Shown here in pieces: positions 22,096 through 33,113 of a stretch of 64,000 nucleotides of DNA; within the stretch, counting starts at the first letter, position 1, and the number at the start of each line of letters is the position of its first letter. The translations under genes and the position numbers were made by a program. The notes below the pieces were generated by a model, which saw nothing but the letters and a program-made list of their open reading frames with translations, made no database searches and was not told the origin of the DNA. The DNA is from Phaeosaccion multiseriatum (lineage: Eukaryota; Ochrophyta, other classes): the NCBI GenBank assembly GCA_965112735.1, contig OZ218961.1:1860001-1924000 (forward strand), read 5' to 3'.

Positions 22096-24568
22096 ATGCC
22101 GCCAGCTCCCGCATTCGCTGCTGGCGAAGCGATTGAACCTGCTCCCTCTTGTGGGGGGGGGACCAAGCAGAAGGCGCAGCAGCACCAGAAGCAGGCTCCA
22201 AAGAAGAAGGAGGGGCAACAGCAGGGGCGGCAGCTACAGGGGCAGCAGCACCAGAGAAGGGGTGGGGGTAGATTTTCTCGTCGTGGTCGTGGGGAGTCTT
22301 ACAATCACCACCGCCAGTCCCAGCACCGCCAGCAGCAGCAGCACCACCACCAGCACCACCACCACCAACAGCAGCAGCAGCAGCAGTACGTCCAGCAGCA
22401 GCAGCTTCAGCACCAGCTTCAGCACCAGCTTCAGCAACAGCTTCAACACCCGCAGTACGGCCAGCAGCAGTATGGTCAGCAGCAGCCCTATCAACAGCAC
22501 CAACAGCCCTATCACCAACACCAGCAGCCACAACAGCAGCTCCAACAGCAGCAGCAGCAGTTCCAGCAGTTCCAGCACTATGGCCAGCAGCAGCCACCAT
22601 ACCAGCTGCAACAGCTGCAGCAGGTAAGGTACATGTACCCTTCTCAGGACTTCTCCCAACCGCAGCAGCAGCAGCAGAACCCCCAGTACTACCCAGTATA
22701 CTACCAGCAGGATGGGGTGGCGAGCACCCCCTCCGTGGACAGCATCAGCGATTCCGGCACCGTCACCACCATCAGCTCGACGAGCGCGAGCACGAGCAGC
22801 ATAGGCGCAGGGGGAGGAGGAGGAGGAGGAGGAGGAGGAGGGGGAGGGGGAGGGGACGCCAATGGGAGTGTAAGCTTGGCAACTGCTTCTTCTCCGTCCG
22901 AGAGCGACGAGATCTCGAGCAGCTTGAGCAGCAGCGGCTTTGGCTTTGCTGTGACAGCCAATTCTTCTTCTTCAGCAGCAGCAGCGGTTGGTGATACAGC
23001 AGCAACAGGAGAGAAGAGCAGGAAGGCCACCGTCCAGCCGCAGAACCAGCAACAGCAGCAGCAGTTGGTGATACAGCAGCCACAGAAGCCTGAGCCTCCC
23101 CTCGATGACGAGGAGCACAACTACGCCCTCCTCGAGCGCCTTCTCACAGTGAGGGGTCTGGGCACAAGGGACAAGGTCCCTATGCTTAGCAGGTTCGAGA
23201 GGACGGGAGAGGGCGACGCGACCAAGGAGGCGGATCTGAAGCGGGCCCTGCTGCCGCTGGTGCAAGTGGTGCGGGGTGAGCTTAACCAGATTCGGAGGAG
23301 GAAGGAGAAGGAGGAGGGGGGAGGGGTGGAGCAGGAGGAGCAGGAGCGGCAGGACGAGGAGGAGAAGGAGGAGCAGGAGCAGGAGCAGGAGAAGAAAGAC
23401 AAGGAGCAGGAGCAGGAGGAGGAGGAGGAGGAGGAGGAGGAGGAGGAGGAGGAGGACAGCAATAAGAGCGACATGAGAGACGTGATCAACTCTTGCAGGT
23501 CCACAGATGGCTGTAGCAGCAGCAGTGCCTGTCTCAGTTTCGAGCAGGTCATAACGAGGCTGGAGTCATCCCCGAAGGGGGTTGAGGAACAGACCGAGCG
23601 AATCGTCTCTGGGCAGGTGTGTGCGTGGGCGTGGGTGTGGGTGTGTGCGTGTGCATGCTTGCGCGTGTGTGCGTGTGTGTATGTGCGTGCGCGCGCGTGT
23701 GTGTATTACCAACTGGTGGTGGTAGTGGTGCTGCTGCTGCTCTTGTCCCACGCACTTCCCCGGCGTGGGTTCGTGCCTGACCCACAGGCCCCTCACACGC
23801 ATACACTCACCATATGTTTCCACCCAAACACTCACCATGTACTTCCACCCAAACACTCACCATATGCTTCCACCCAAACACTCACCATATGCTTCCACCC
23901 AAACACTCACCATGTGCTTCCACCCAAACACTCACTATATGCTTCCACCCAAACACTCACCAAATGCTTCACTCTCTACATTCCCACACCGCTCTTTCCT
24001 TCCTTCCTTCCTCCCGGGTGGGTGCCCCTGGTGGATGTGGTGCGGTGCACACACGCGCTCACAGGTGCCTGACCCTGACTTGGGCTGGCGACGCGATCTC
24101 ACCAACATCCCCATCTACACCATCGACAATGTCGACACGACCACCCACGACGACGGCATCAGTATCGAGGCCCTCGCCAGCGGCGCCTTTCGCGTGTGGG
24201 TGCACATTGCTGACGTGCCTCGCTGGATCGAGGAGGGCAGTCCGCTCTATCAAATGGCGCGCACACGCCAGCAGTCCACCTACGCCATGCCTCGCGAGAT
24301 GGCGGTGAAGCTCTTCTCCGATGAAGTAGGGGAGGACACGCTTAGCCTTCGAGAAGGCAAGCCCACCGCTTGCCTCTCCATCGGGATGGTGGTGGACCCA
24401 CAGGGGATGGTAGTGGACGTTCAGATCGTCCCGACTTTGGTGAGGGTGACGCAGCGGCTGACCTATGAGGCTGTGGATCACCTCCTTGTGGGGAGCGGTG
24501 GCAATGAGGGGGGTGGGGGGGGTAGTGGGGGCGAGGGTGGGGGGCCGTTGCCACCGCCGCCCCTGCAC

Positions 24569-24606
<38 letters not shown>

Positions 24607-24667
24607 CCAGTACCCTAACCAGTTGGTGGTACAGCAGCCGCCATGGGGCATGCAGCAGTTGGTCATA

Positions 24668-24700
<33 letters not shown>

Positions 24701-27041
24701 CAGAACGGACAAGGTGGGATGGGGGCTTTCGGCCCTCCTCCTCCTCCTCCTCCTCCGCAGCAGCAGTTCCCGCAGCAGTTCCAGCAGCAGCCAGGGACGA
24801 TGGGGGGCTATCAGCAAGGGCATAGCCAGCCAGAGCATCTGAAACAAGTCAGAGAGAGTGGGGGGGAAGAGTTGGTGGTACAGCAGCAGCAGCCTGCAAA
24901 GGACGGGGGCAAGGACACCGAAGCAGCGGCTGGTGAACAGCTGCAACAGTTGGTGATACAGGAGGGGGAGGAGCAGAAGGAGGACGACGGGGAGGACAAG
25001 AAGGGGCTGCCGGATCAGCAGCTCAACTACCAGCAGCAGCAGCAACAGTTGATGATACAGCAGCAGCAGGAGCAGCACAAGTCGGACGCCATTTGTAAGC
25101 TGTACCACATTGCCAACCTCCGCCGTGCGTATAGGCAACAGAGGAGCTCCAGCGGCTTCAGCAACACAACGCCGAACATGGAGATGATGGTGAAGGTTAG
25201 CGACAAGGACTATCATGACATCAACGGGGGGGGGCAAGGAGGAGGAGGAGAAGGGGAGGAGAAGGGGGGAGAGGTGGAGGTGGAAGAGAAGGGGGAGAAG
25301 AAGGAAGAAGGGAATAACAAGGCCCAGGATAAGAAGGAAGAGGAGAAGGAGATGACGAAGGAGAAGCAGGAGAAGGAGTTGGCGAAGGAGAAGGAGGAAA
25401 AGAAGGAGGAGGCGCAGTGGTTTCTGCAGTTCGGAGCCGACCGCTGCGACACGCCGGCGAAGCTCCTGTGTAGTGAGTTAATGACGATGGCAGGAGAGGC
25501 CTTGGGCTTCTTGGGTATGCAGGAACCCACTCTAGGCCTTCCCTTCACCATACATGAGCCGCTCTGCAGCTTCTATCGGAAAGGTTAGTTTTTTTTTGTG
25601 TTGTTTAATGTGTGGTCTTTGGGCTTGGGTTAGTGGTAGAGGTGTATGGGGAGGAAGGGACGAAGGGAGGGAGGGAGGGAGAGAGAGAGAGAGAGGCCGC
25701 ATCTCCCGTCTCCTCTTTGGCCTCCCCTTCCACTTTCACCGCCCCCCTCACTCACTTCACTCACTCACTCACTCACTTCGCTCACTCACTCACTCACTCA
25801 CTCAGCCCCCGCCCCCGTCCACTGCCATCCCTCCCTCCCACTGACTTACTACTACTCATACTCTTAGGGGCCTGTAAATGGGGTGCGCAGTGCAAGTTCG
25901 TGCATAAAGACTGCCCTCGAGGCGATGAGTGCGAAGACGCCACCTGCGCAATGGGCCACTCTCCGTACTGGTCGCTGCGGGCTACTCCTGCCCCCAGCGG
26001 GGGAGCCAAACCGGTGGTTAGTCCGCACCCAGGCAAGTACCTTCCCGTCCTTTTTCTCCAGTTTCTCCTCCTCCTCCTCCTCCTCCTCCTCCTCCTCCTC
26101 CTCCTCCTCCTCCTCCTCCTCCTCCTCCTCCTCCTCCTCTTCCTCCTCCCCCTCCTCCTCCCCTTCCTGCTTCTCTCTCCTCCTTGGAACCCTATCGACA
26201 TGAACTATCCTCCTGTTGTGGCTCAGTAAGACTCGAACACATCGATTTCAAATCTCGATATCGATATCGAACATATCGATCTCAATATCGATAAACTAAC
26301 TCGAACACATCGATCTCAATCTCCATAAACTAACTCGAACACATCGATCTCAAATCTCGATATCCGTATCGAACAGGCAAGCACTGCGGCATGGGTCTCG
26401 CTGCTTACGTGCAGTGGACGAGCCCCATTCGAAAGGTGAGGAGTGGGGGGTAGCGGCGGGGGGGAGGGGATTCATTGACTTGAAAGGACAGCAACCTAGC
26501 TTTTTCGCACGTGTGTGTGTGTAAGGAGGGGGGGTGGAGGGGATGGGTGGGTTGAGGCGGGTATGGAAGCGGGTACGTGAGCATCCTCCCCTTGTTTTGG
26601 TTGGCTGCTTGTGGCTTGCGACCCTTGTGCTTCGACATGCCCCCTCTTTTGCCTTTTTTTCCTTTCTTTTCACTCTCTTTCTTGTACGTGTACTTGTTTT
26701 CACTTTGCATTGTGTGTTTGCTTTGGTTTCACACGTCCATTTCCCCCCTCCCTTCATGCCCCCTCTCCCTCCCCTGTATCACCACCTCAGTTCTCCAATC
26801 TGCTCGTTCTGTACCAGCTCAAGAAGTTCCTCAAGGCCAGGAGGGGACAGAGTGCACAGCCCATGAGCGGCAAGGCTCTCTGCAACGAGGTCAGTGGCCG
26901 TCAGGAAGTGGGCTTCATGAAGTGGGTCTGAGTGGGCATTCCAGAGAGGGCATTCCCGAGTGGGCATTCCCGAGTGGGCATTCCCGAGTGGGCGTTCCCG
27001 AGTGGGCTTACTTAAAGTGGGCGTACTCCCGTCACTCTCTT

Positions 27042-27072
<31 letters not shown>

Positions 27073-28033
27073 TGTCTTTCTCTCTCCCTCCCCTCCTCCC
27101 AATTTACCTTTCGCCCTTCGTCCACTGCCATCCCCCCTCCTCTCTACTTTGGTCCCCTCAGATTGCAGCAGGAGGCTCTATGCGTGCCGCCATCGATGCC
27201 CTCTATACGTGCTCTAGACACAAGTACTGGCTGCTTGAGTATCTGAGAAGGAGGGTGGCAGTGGATGGACCACAGGCCTTCACCGCGGTGGTCAAGAGGA
27301 GCGTGCTGGTGCAGGGGGGGGCGGAGGAAGGTGAGGGAGAGGGGGAGGGAGAGGAAGAGGGGGGCGGGCTTCAGTCTTACGTAGTAGTACGTAGTACAAG
27401 TAGTAGTGTAGTAGTACGGCAGCGTTTTCCATGAATGAACCCTTACCAGCAGTCGCGCCTCACCCCTCCCCTCCTGCCTGCTCCCGCCCTTGCCTCTCTT
27501 GCCATGCCTCCTGTCCATCTGTGAACCATCTATACGAACAACTAACTCGCCCACACACACACATGCACACACATCACACACCAAATAATACACCTACACG
27601 CGCACGCACACACAAACATACGACGCGCCCACACACGCACACACACACACACACACACCAATTGACTTAGGCATGTGGAAGCTGAGTCTCATGCTTCAGG
27701 GCCTGTGGGCAACAGTCGAGCATACGGCAAAGGTGCGGGCACGGGCAAAGCACAGGAAGAGGGGGGGGCGGCATAGGACTTAGTCAGTCAATCACCCACT
27801 CACCCACTCAACCACTCCCTCCCTCCCTCCCTCCGTCCCTCCCTCTCTCCCTCCGTCCCTCGCTCCCTCCCTCCCTCGCTCCTTCCCTCCCTCCCTCACT
27901 CACTCACTCACTCACCCACGCACTCACTCCCTCATCTGTGTCGAAGGTCCGGGTGCCGAATGGAGCCACTGTGCACGTTACCATCATCGGTGCTGACCCT
28001 CTGGCACAGAAACTGGATATGAGCTTGGGGTAG
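22096..28033 (+). CDS. RNase II/R-family exoribonuclease with inserted CCCH zinc fingers
   Basis: Predicted 1226-aa 3'-5' exoribonuclease from exons 22096-23616, 24065-25583, 25868-26032, 26377-26435, 26791-26889, 27162-27330, 27671-27732, 27947-28033. Residues 1-507 are Gln/His/Gly-rich and low complexity. The RNB domain begins near 508 (IPIYTIDNVDTTTHDDGISI). Of the usual metal-binding Asp pattern, 528, 536 and 537 are present, but one acidic position is Thr534. A Gln/Gly-rich insert of roughly 250 residues splits the domain. The C-terminal half has YVQWTSPIRKFSNLLVLYQL, closest to cyanobacterial/organellar RNase II, and a short S1-like tail. Between them lie two CCCH-like fingers: CSFYRKGACKWGAQCKFVH (C-x7-C-x5-C-x3-H) and C-x5-C-x4-C-x3-H (residues 1029-1044). 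The intron after 26032 is GC-AG. The last exon uses an AAG acceptor. Confidence 0.88.
22987..23079 (+). repeat. Two dispersed-word copies in exon 1, different frames
   Basis: Cores at 22987-23002 and 23064-23079. The first is read as AVGDTAA and the second as QQLVIQQ in the same open reading frame, 77 bp apart. Confidence 0.9.
23803..23985. repeat. 25-bp tandem repeat in exoribonuclease intron 1
   Basis: About seven units built on AAACACTCACCATATGCTTC followed by CACCC, with point changes. The array sits within the intron before exon 24065. Confidence 0.9.
24622..25063 (+). repeat. Five dispersed-word copies in exon 2
   Basis: Cores at 24622-24637, 24658-24673, 24871-24886, 24949-24964 and 25048-25063. 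All are read as QLVxQ-type peptides (QLVV, QLVI, ELVV, QLVI, QLMI) inside the Gln-rich insert that splits the RNB domain. Confidence 0.9.
26235..26370. repeat. ATCGAT-rich island before an acceptor
   Basis: Repeated CGAACACATCGATCTCAA and TCGATATCGATATCGAA units fill the 3' end of the GC-AG intron, up to the acceptor at 26376. Confidence 0.8.
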
Positions 28034-28057
28034 GGACTTGGTGATACACAGGGAGGG

Positions 28058-28120
28058 GCAGAGGGATGATGATGATGATGACGATGGTGGTGGTGATGAT
28101 GAAGATGGTGATGATGATGA

Positions 28121-28173
<53 letters not shown>

Positions 28174-28319
28174 GATGGTGATGGTGATGATGATGATGAA
28201 GATGGTGATAGGGTTGGTGATGATGATGATGATGAATATGGTGATGGTGATGGTGGTTATGATGATGATGATGATGAATATGGTGATGGTTATGATGATG
28301 ATGATGATGATGAAGATGG

Positions 28320-28350
<31 letters not shown>

Positions 28351-28515
28351 GATGAAGATGGTGATGGTGATGCTGAGCACCTGAGCTGGAGCGTATTGAT
28401 GTGAAGTAAAGAAACTGAAACTGAGAGCCTGAGGGGCGGATGGCAGTGAATGGATGATAATGACGGTGAGGATGATGATGATGAGGATGGTGATGATGAT
28501 GATGATGACGATGAC

Positions 28516-28565
<50 letters not shown>

Positions 28566-28605
28566 CGATGATGATGATGATGACGATGATAATGCAGCAC
28601 CTGAG
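28058..28605. repeat. (GAT)n microsatellite downstream of the exoribonuclease gene
   Basis: Two GAT/GGT triplet blocks (about 28058-28370 and 28450-28595) are each followed by a related flank, GCACCTGAG...CTGGAGCGTATYGATGT, so block plus flank was probably duplicated. Long Asp, Met and His frames here are repeat artefacts. Confidence 0.85.
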
Positions 28606-28915
28606 AGCTCTGGAGCGTATCGATGTCAATGTGTTCGATATACATTGGTCTATCGAGCACATGGAGGGAGTGGGGGCTGTGGTTCTTTTGAGCTCACTCT
28701 CAATGGAAGGATTGACAGATACACAGTTAGAGATAGATAGACAGACAGGCGGACAGACAGACAAGATAGATAGATAGATAGATAGATGGATAGGTAAGTA
28801 GATATACACGATAATTCAATTACATTACTTTGGCGACGTAGTGATACTATGGGGGAAGCTATCCTACGAATGGCTTGACCGCAGCAGCACAAAGAGACCG
28901 AACGTGCCAACATTG

Positions 28916-31900
28916 TTATTGCATGACGCATCCTTCGGCAGCGCCTGCCAGTGCCAGCGGTGCCGCTTTGGCAGCTGATGATGCACCACCAGCAGCAGCA
29001 GCAGCAGCAGCAGCATCAGCAGCAGTTGGTGATACAGAAGCAGAAGCAGTCTTGGGGAAGAAGGGGTTGCTGGGGGGCCCAGCATCAGGGTGGGCAGTTG
29101 GTGATACAGGGGAGGAGGAGAGCTGAGCCAGGGCGTATCGGGCATTTTGAGCCACAGATGGCGCATTGTAGAACTTTGTGGCTGCCCTCTCGATGCTTTC
29201 CTTGCCTCCGGCCCGAACGATAGCTTCTCTGAGTCCTTCGTCTGCGGCCAGAGACCCGAGGCTCCACGAGCCAGCGGCCTGTGGGGGGAGGAGGGAGGGA
29301 GGGAGGGAGGGAGGGAGGGAGGAGGGGAGGGAGGGAGGGAGGGAGGGAGGGAGGGAGGGAGGGAGGGAGGGAGGGAGGGAGGGAGGGAGGGAGGGAGGGA
29401 GGGAGGGAGGGAGGGAGGGAGGGAGGGAGGGAGGGAGGGAGGGAGGGAGGGAGGGAGGGAAGGAGGGAGGGAGGGAGGGAGGGAGGGAGGGAAGGAGGGA
29501 GGGAGGGAGGGAGGGGCAGTTCGTTACTAAGAGGGGCACTCAACACACCACCACACCACCCTACGAAACACAACTCCCTCTACCTTTCTCCTTCCACCAC
29601 TCGGGGTACAACTTCGGCTCCACTCAATCAAAGGAGGTGACTCTCGACAAGCGTTGGATCTACCACTCCTGCTATTCTTCTTTCGAAAGAGAGGCATTGA
29701 AACTGAACGTACAGTCGTATCCAAAACTGAAACTGAGAATCATACCACTACCTGGACCGTGGGCGAGTCGAGGCACGTAGTCAGTGCCGTGACGATGAGA
29801 GGGACTCCGTGTCGGGATAGGAGAGATGCGGAGGCAATTGACGAGTCCTTGATGAATAGATTGGCAACACTCAGGCTGGGGGGGGGGAGGGAAGGGAGGG
29901 AGGAGGGGAGAGAGAGTGGGAGGCTGAGTGAGTGAGTGAGTGAGTGAGGGAGGGATACCGGGTACAAGAGTGAGTCAGGTAGTTAAGGACTAGGTCAGGC
30001 GAAAAGTCAATGGGTGTGTGAGTGAGTGGGTGTGTGAGTGAGTGAGTGTCTCACCTGCCCAGTCCTAGGACCCTCACGCTTTGAGGGAAGAGAGTCATGG
30101 CAGAGAGGGAGAGCTCCAGCGCCAGAGATGTGTCCAGGCGGACCTGTTGGTGATTCAGGGGGGGAGGGAGGGAGGGGGGGGGGGTGAGAGGGAGGGAGGG
30201 AGGAAGGGAGGTAGGGGGTGGGTGAGTGAGGGGGGGGGGGGGAGAGGGAGGGAGGAAAGGAGAGAGGACAGACGGGGAGAGAAGGGGGGGGGAGGAGAGA
30301 GGAGACAAGGGAGAGGAGGGAGGAGAAAGGGGAGAGGAGAGAGTAAGTCACCAAGACTACGATCACGTAAGTGCTTACGCACCACAGAATCTGCGCAGAT
30401 GGCTGGGTTTCCGAGTACGCATAGTGCAGCAGCAACCCCCCCCTGAGCCCTCTCGGAGAGGGGAGGGTGGGGAGGGTCATCAACGGGGTGCATCGTGTGC
30501 TGTAAGGCGTGGAGGAGTACGCTCATGCCACCGTCGGAGGCCAGCTGAGGGGGAGGGAGGGAAGGAGGGAGGGAGGGAGGGAGGGAAGTATGGGTGAGGG
30601 GGAGTAGCAGGAGGCAATGGGGCAGGTCATTGATTGTCTCTCTCTCTTCTCTCCTCCTCCTCCTCCTCCTCCTCCTCCTCCTCCTCCCAAGCAAACCTCT
30701 CACCTCCAGCAGGTTGCCCTCCTCCCCACTCGCGTAGGCCGCCAAGCAGCGAAGACCCAACACTTGTACTTGCTGGTCAAGGGGGAAGCGCCTCATCGCG
30801 TCCAGGAGGACAACACCCTTCCCCTTCCCCCTCCCCTTCCCTTTATGTACTACTCCACCTCTCTTCCTTTCGACGATTGCCTTCCGCTTGGAGAGGGCCT
30901 TCAGACTCCGTCTTTGCACACCAATGTCCAACGCGTGCTTTTTCATCACCGCAAAGAAGGGCACATCATCACCATCGTCACCATCATCACCATCGTCATC
31001 ATCAGCACCGTCGTCGACACCCCTGACGTGAACCATCCCCTCACCCCCACCCCCCTCGCCAGTCTTGCCCGTCCAACTGGCTGCACTGGCTGCTGTATCA
31101 CCAACTGCTGCACGCTCCCTGATGGCTGCGGAGGCTTTGACAGCCGCTGCGAAGTCCGCCTCCGCCATTCTCGGACTGAGCCCGTGCGACTGCTGCTGTT
31201 GTATTACCAACTGCTGCTGATACTCCTGACTTTCAGTGGTGCCGCCGAAAGAAGGAGCACGAGAAGAGAGAGGAGGAGGGGACAGAGACAGAGCCTGTAC
31301 GGGGGAAAGGGAGGAGGACGGGGGCGGACGAGGAGGAGAAACCGCCGTGCCCACAGACCTCGATGGCACCGCATGGACAGAAGAGGGAGGACGAGGAGGG
31401 GAGAGGGAGTAGCGGCCACACACATACCCTCCTCCTCCCCCTCCTCCTCCTGCGCCACTCGTGTCTGCCGTTGCGCCACTCCCCGAGGCGGAATACCCTG
31501 CCACTTGTTCTTTGGCTGTTGCTGCTGTATCACCAACTGCTGCTACTGCACCCCTTGGCCTTCTCCGCCTTGTCGTGGTGATGGCTCTCCTCGATTCCCT
31601 CCTCGGCTCCCTCCTCCTACTGCTACTCCTCTTCCTGCTCCTCCTGCTGCTCCTCCTGCTGCTACTCCTGCTACTCCTACTCCTGCCACTGCTGCCACTG
31701 CTGCTGCTGCGGCTGCGGCTGGTGGTGCTGCTGCTGCTGCGGTAGTCAGGGAGTCGATGAGCTGCACGACGGCGGTGGTGGTGGTGCCTATCCCTCTCCG
31801 GCTTTAGGTACCCATCCGTAGGCAAGTACTGCTTCTGCTTCTTCATGCTACTATGGTTGGGTCGCCGACGCCCACTACTACTCCTACTTGGTGCTTGGCG

Positions 31901-32822
31901 GTGACGCTGCCGAGGAGAAGACAAAGAAGGGCCTGAGCCACGAGTACGACTCTGAGTGGGGCCCAGGCCTAGACGTACGCCTCCAACTACTCCGGGTGGT
32001 GGTGAGTGCGAAGAGTGTGTCTTGTTCGTCTTGTCGAGCCCCTTGAGTCCCTTCTCCTCGTCGCTGGAGAGCACTGCTGTGATGGTCCTGGCCACTGCGG
32101 CGCTCACCGATAGGGTATATCTGCTTGGCCTTGTTTGCGGTGCGAGGAGAGCCAGAAGGCCCCTGCAGAGCTTGAGTTGGAGCAAGAGGTCCTCTATTAC
32201 CTCAGTGGTGTGTTGTTTGTTTGAGGTGTGACGGAGGAAGGTTTTGGTGGGTACAGAGAGGAATTCGGACAGGAGTCTATGGTCCTTCACCACTAGCGGG
32301 GAGTCCATCACCGTCTGAGGGGGGAGGGAAAGACGAGAAGGAGGTAGAGGAGCCACAGTCAGGGGGGAGAGGGTGAGGTAGTGAGTGAGAGGGAGAGGGA
32401 AACAGGACGGGTTCACAGAGAGAGAGGGGGGAGAGAGAGGATGGCGACACAGAGAGAGGCTAGAGATAGTGTGAGGCAGAGGGGGCGGAGGGAGAGATAG
32501 AAGAGGGAGAAAGAAAGAGGGAGAGGAGAGAGAGGGTCGAGAGAGAGGGTTGAGAGAGGGAGAGGATGGAAAGAGAGATAGGAGAGAGAAGGAGAGAGGG
32601 TGGGATGGAGGGAGAGGAGAGAGAGGAAGAGACAGACAGATAGATAGATAAATAGAGAGAGAGAGAGAGAGAGAAACCTATCTATCTATCTACACTCACA
32701 CTGATGAGGCAAGCGAGCTCGGCGCGGTCTTGCAGGTCCTGCAGAGACACAGGGGCAGACGAGCCCTCCATCTCGCGCTGCCGCTCGAGGATCCTCTCCA
32801 CAGCCGATGCCGCTGCCGCCAT
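28916..32822 (-). CDS. Armadillo/HEAT-like repeat protein with low-complexity middle
   Basis: Predicted 823-aa protein. Coding-strand exons: 32822-32700, 32314-30704, 30544-30383, 30143-30055, 29875-29752, 29278-28916; phases agree. The N-terminal 41 residues (MAAAASAVERILERQREMEG) and the section VVKDHRLLSEFLSVP look helical. Residues about 140-480 are Ser/Arg- and Gly-rich with no fold expected. From about 500 on, helical repeats appear: VPFFAVMKKHALDIGVQRR, DQQVQVLGLRCLAAYASGEE, SLSVANLFIKDSSIASASLL and GLREAIVRAGG...NARYALAQLS. These have the hydrophobic spacing of armadillo repeats, which are protein-binding scaffolds. No named family is recognised. A further in-frame ATG at 32882 is possible; 32822 has the better context. 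The exon set contains five copies of the dispersed word in three frames. Confidence 0.7.
29025..29112 (+). repeat. Two dispersed-word copies in the last exon
   Basis: Cores at 29025-29040 and 29097-29112, in plus orientation. The minus-strand gene reads both as SVSPTA/PVSPTA peptides near the C terminus. Confidence 0.85.
29283..29516. repeat. (GGGA)n tract in intron
   Basis: Near-pure GGGA run. On the transcribed minus strand it is (TCCC)n and forms the pyrimidine tract before exon 29278-28916. Confidence 0.9.
30146..30161 (+). repeat. Dispersed-word relative on a 3' splice site
   Basis: GTTGGTGATTCAGGGG. On the coding strand it reads TGAATCACCAACAG, and the final CAG is the acceptor of exon 30143-30055. 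Confidence 0.65.
31090..31537 (-). repeat. Three dispersed-word copies in the long exon
   Basis: Copies at 31090-31105, about 31194-31211 and 31522-31537, in minus orientation. The gene reads them as AVGDTAA, QQQLVIQQQQ and AVGDTAA, so two frames are used within about 430 bp. Confidence 0.9.
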
Positions 32823-33113
32823 CTTGGCGGGAGTTAAATTAAGGGATGTCGGAGCCAACTCAACCGTCACGTTCGGGACCACCCCAGCGTGGAGTCCTCA
32901 CCACACCCCCCCCCTTCTCTCTTCTCTCTACAAAAAGCTTAGCTTCCACCCACGGGAATAACTAGGTAACTCGTACATCACTCAGCTGCAGTGCTCGTCG
33001 AGACGAGGAGGGTGGGAGCAGAGGAGAGAGAAAATAAGGAGAGAGAAGCGGAGAAAAGGGGGGAACATTTCAGCCCATTTGCGACTTGGCTTTGGGGCAG
33101 CAGGAGAAGCAGG
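32823..33113. promoter_or_regulatory. Short divergent promoter, armadillo-like / E4 genes
   Basis: 291 bp separate the two chosen starts, so a shared promoter is likely. Either gene could start further upstream in frame (32882 on the minus strand, 32991 on the plus strand), which would shorten the gap further. Confidence 0.45.

Noticed and set aside
24059-25237. 392-codon minus-strand frame opposite the RNB exon
   Set aside because: The plus strand carries the RNB signature. The antisense frame is Leu/Arg low-complexity from CAG runs.
28066-28809. Asp-, Met-, His- and Ile-rich frames at the GAT array
   Set aside because: Triplet-repeat artefacts downstream of the exoribonuclease stop codon.
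30617-31807. 396-codon plus-strand frame opposite the armadillo-like gene
   Set aside because: Antisense of a Ser/Arg- and Gly-rich coding exon. The minus strand has matching splice sites and conserved helical repeats, while this frame has none.
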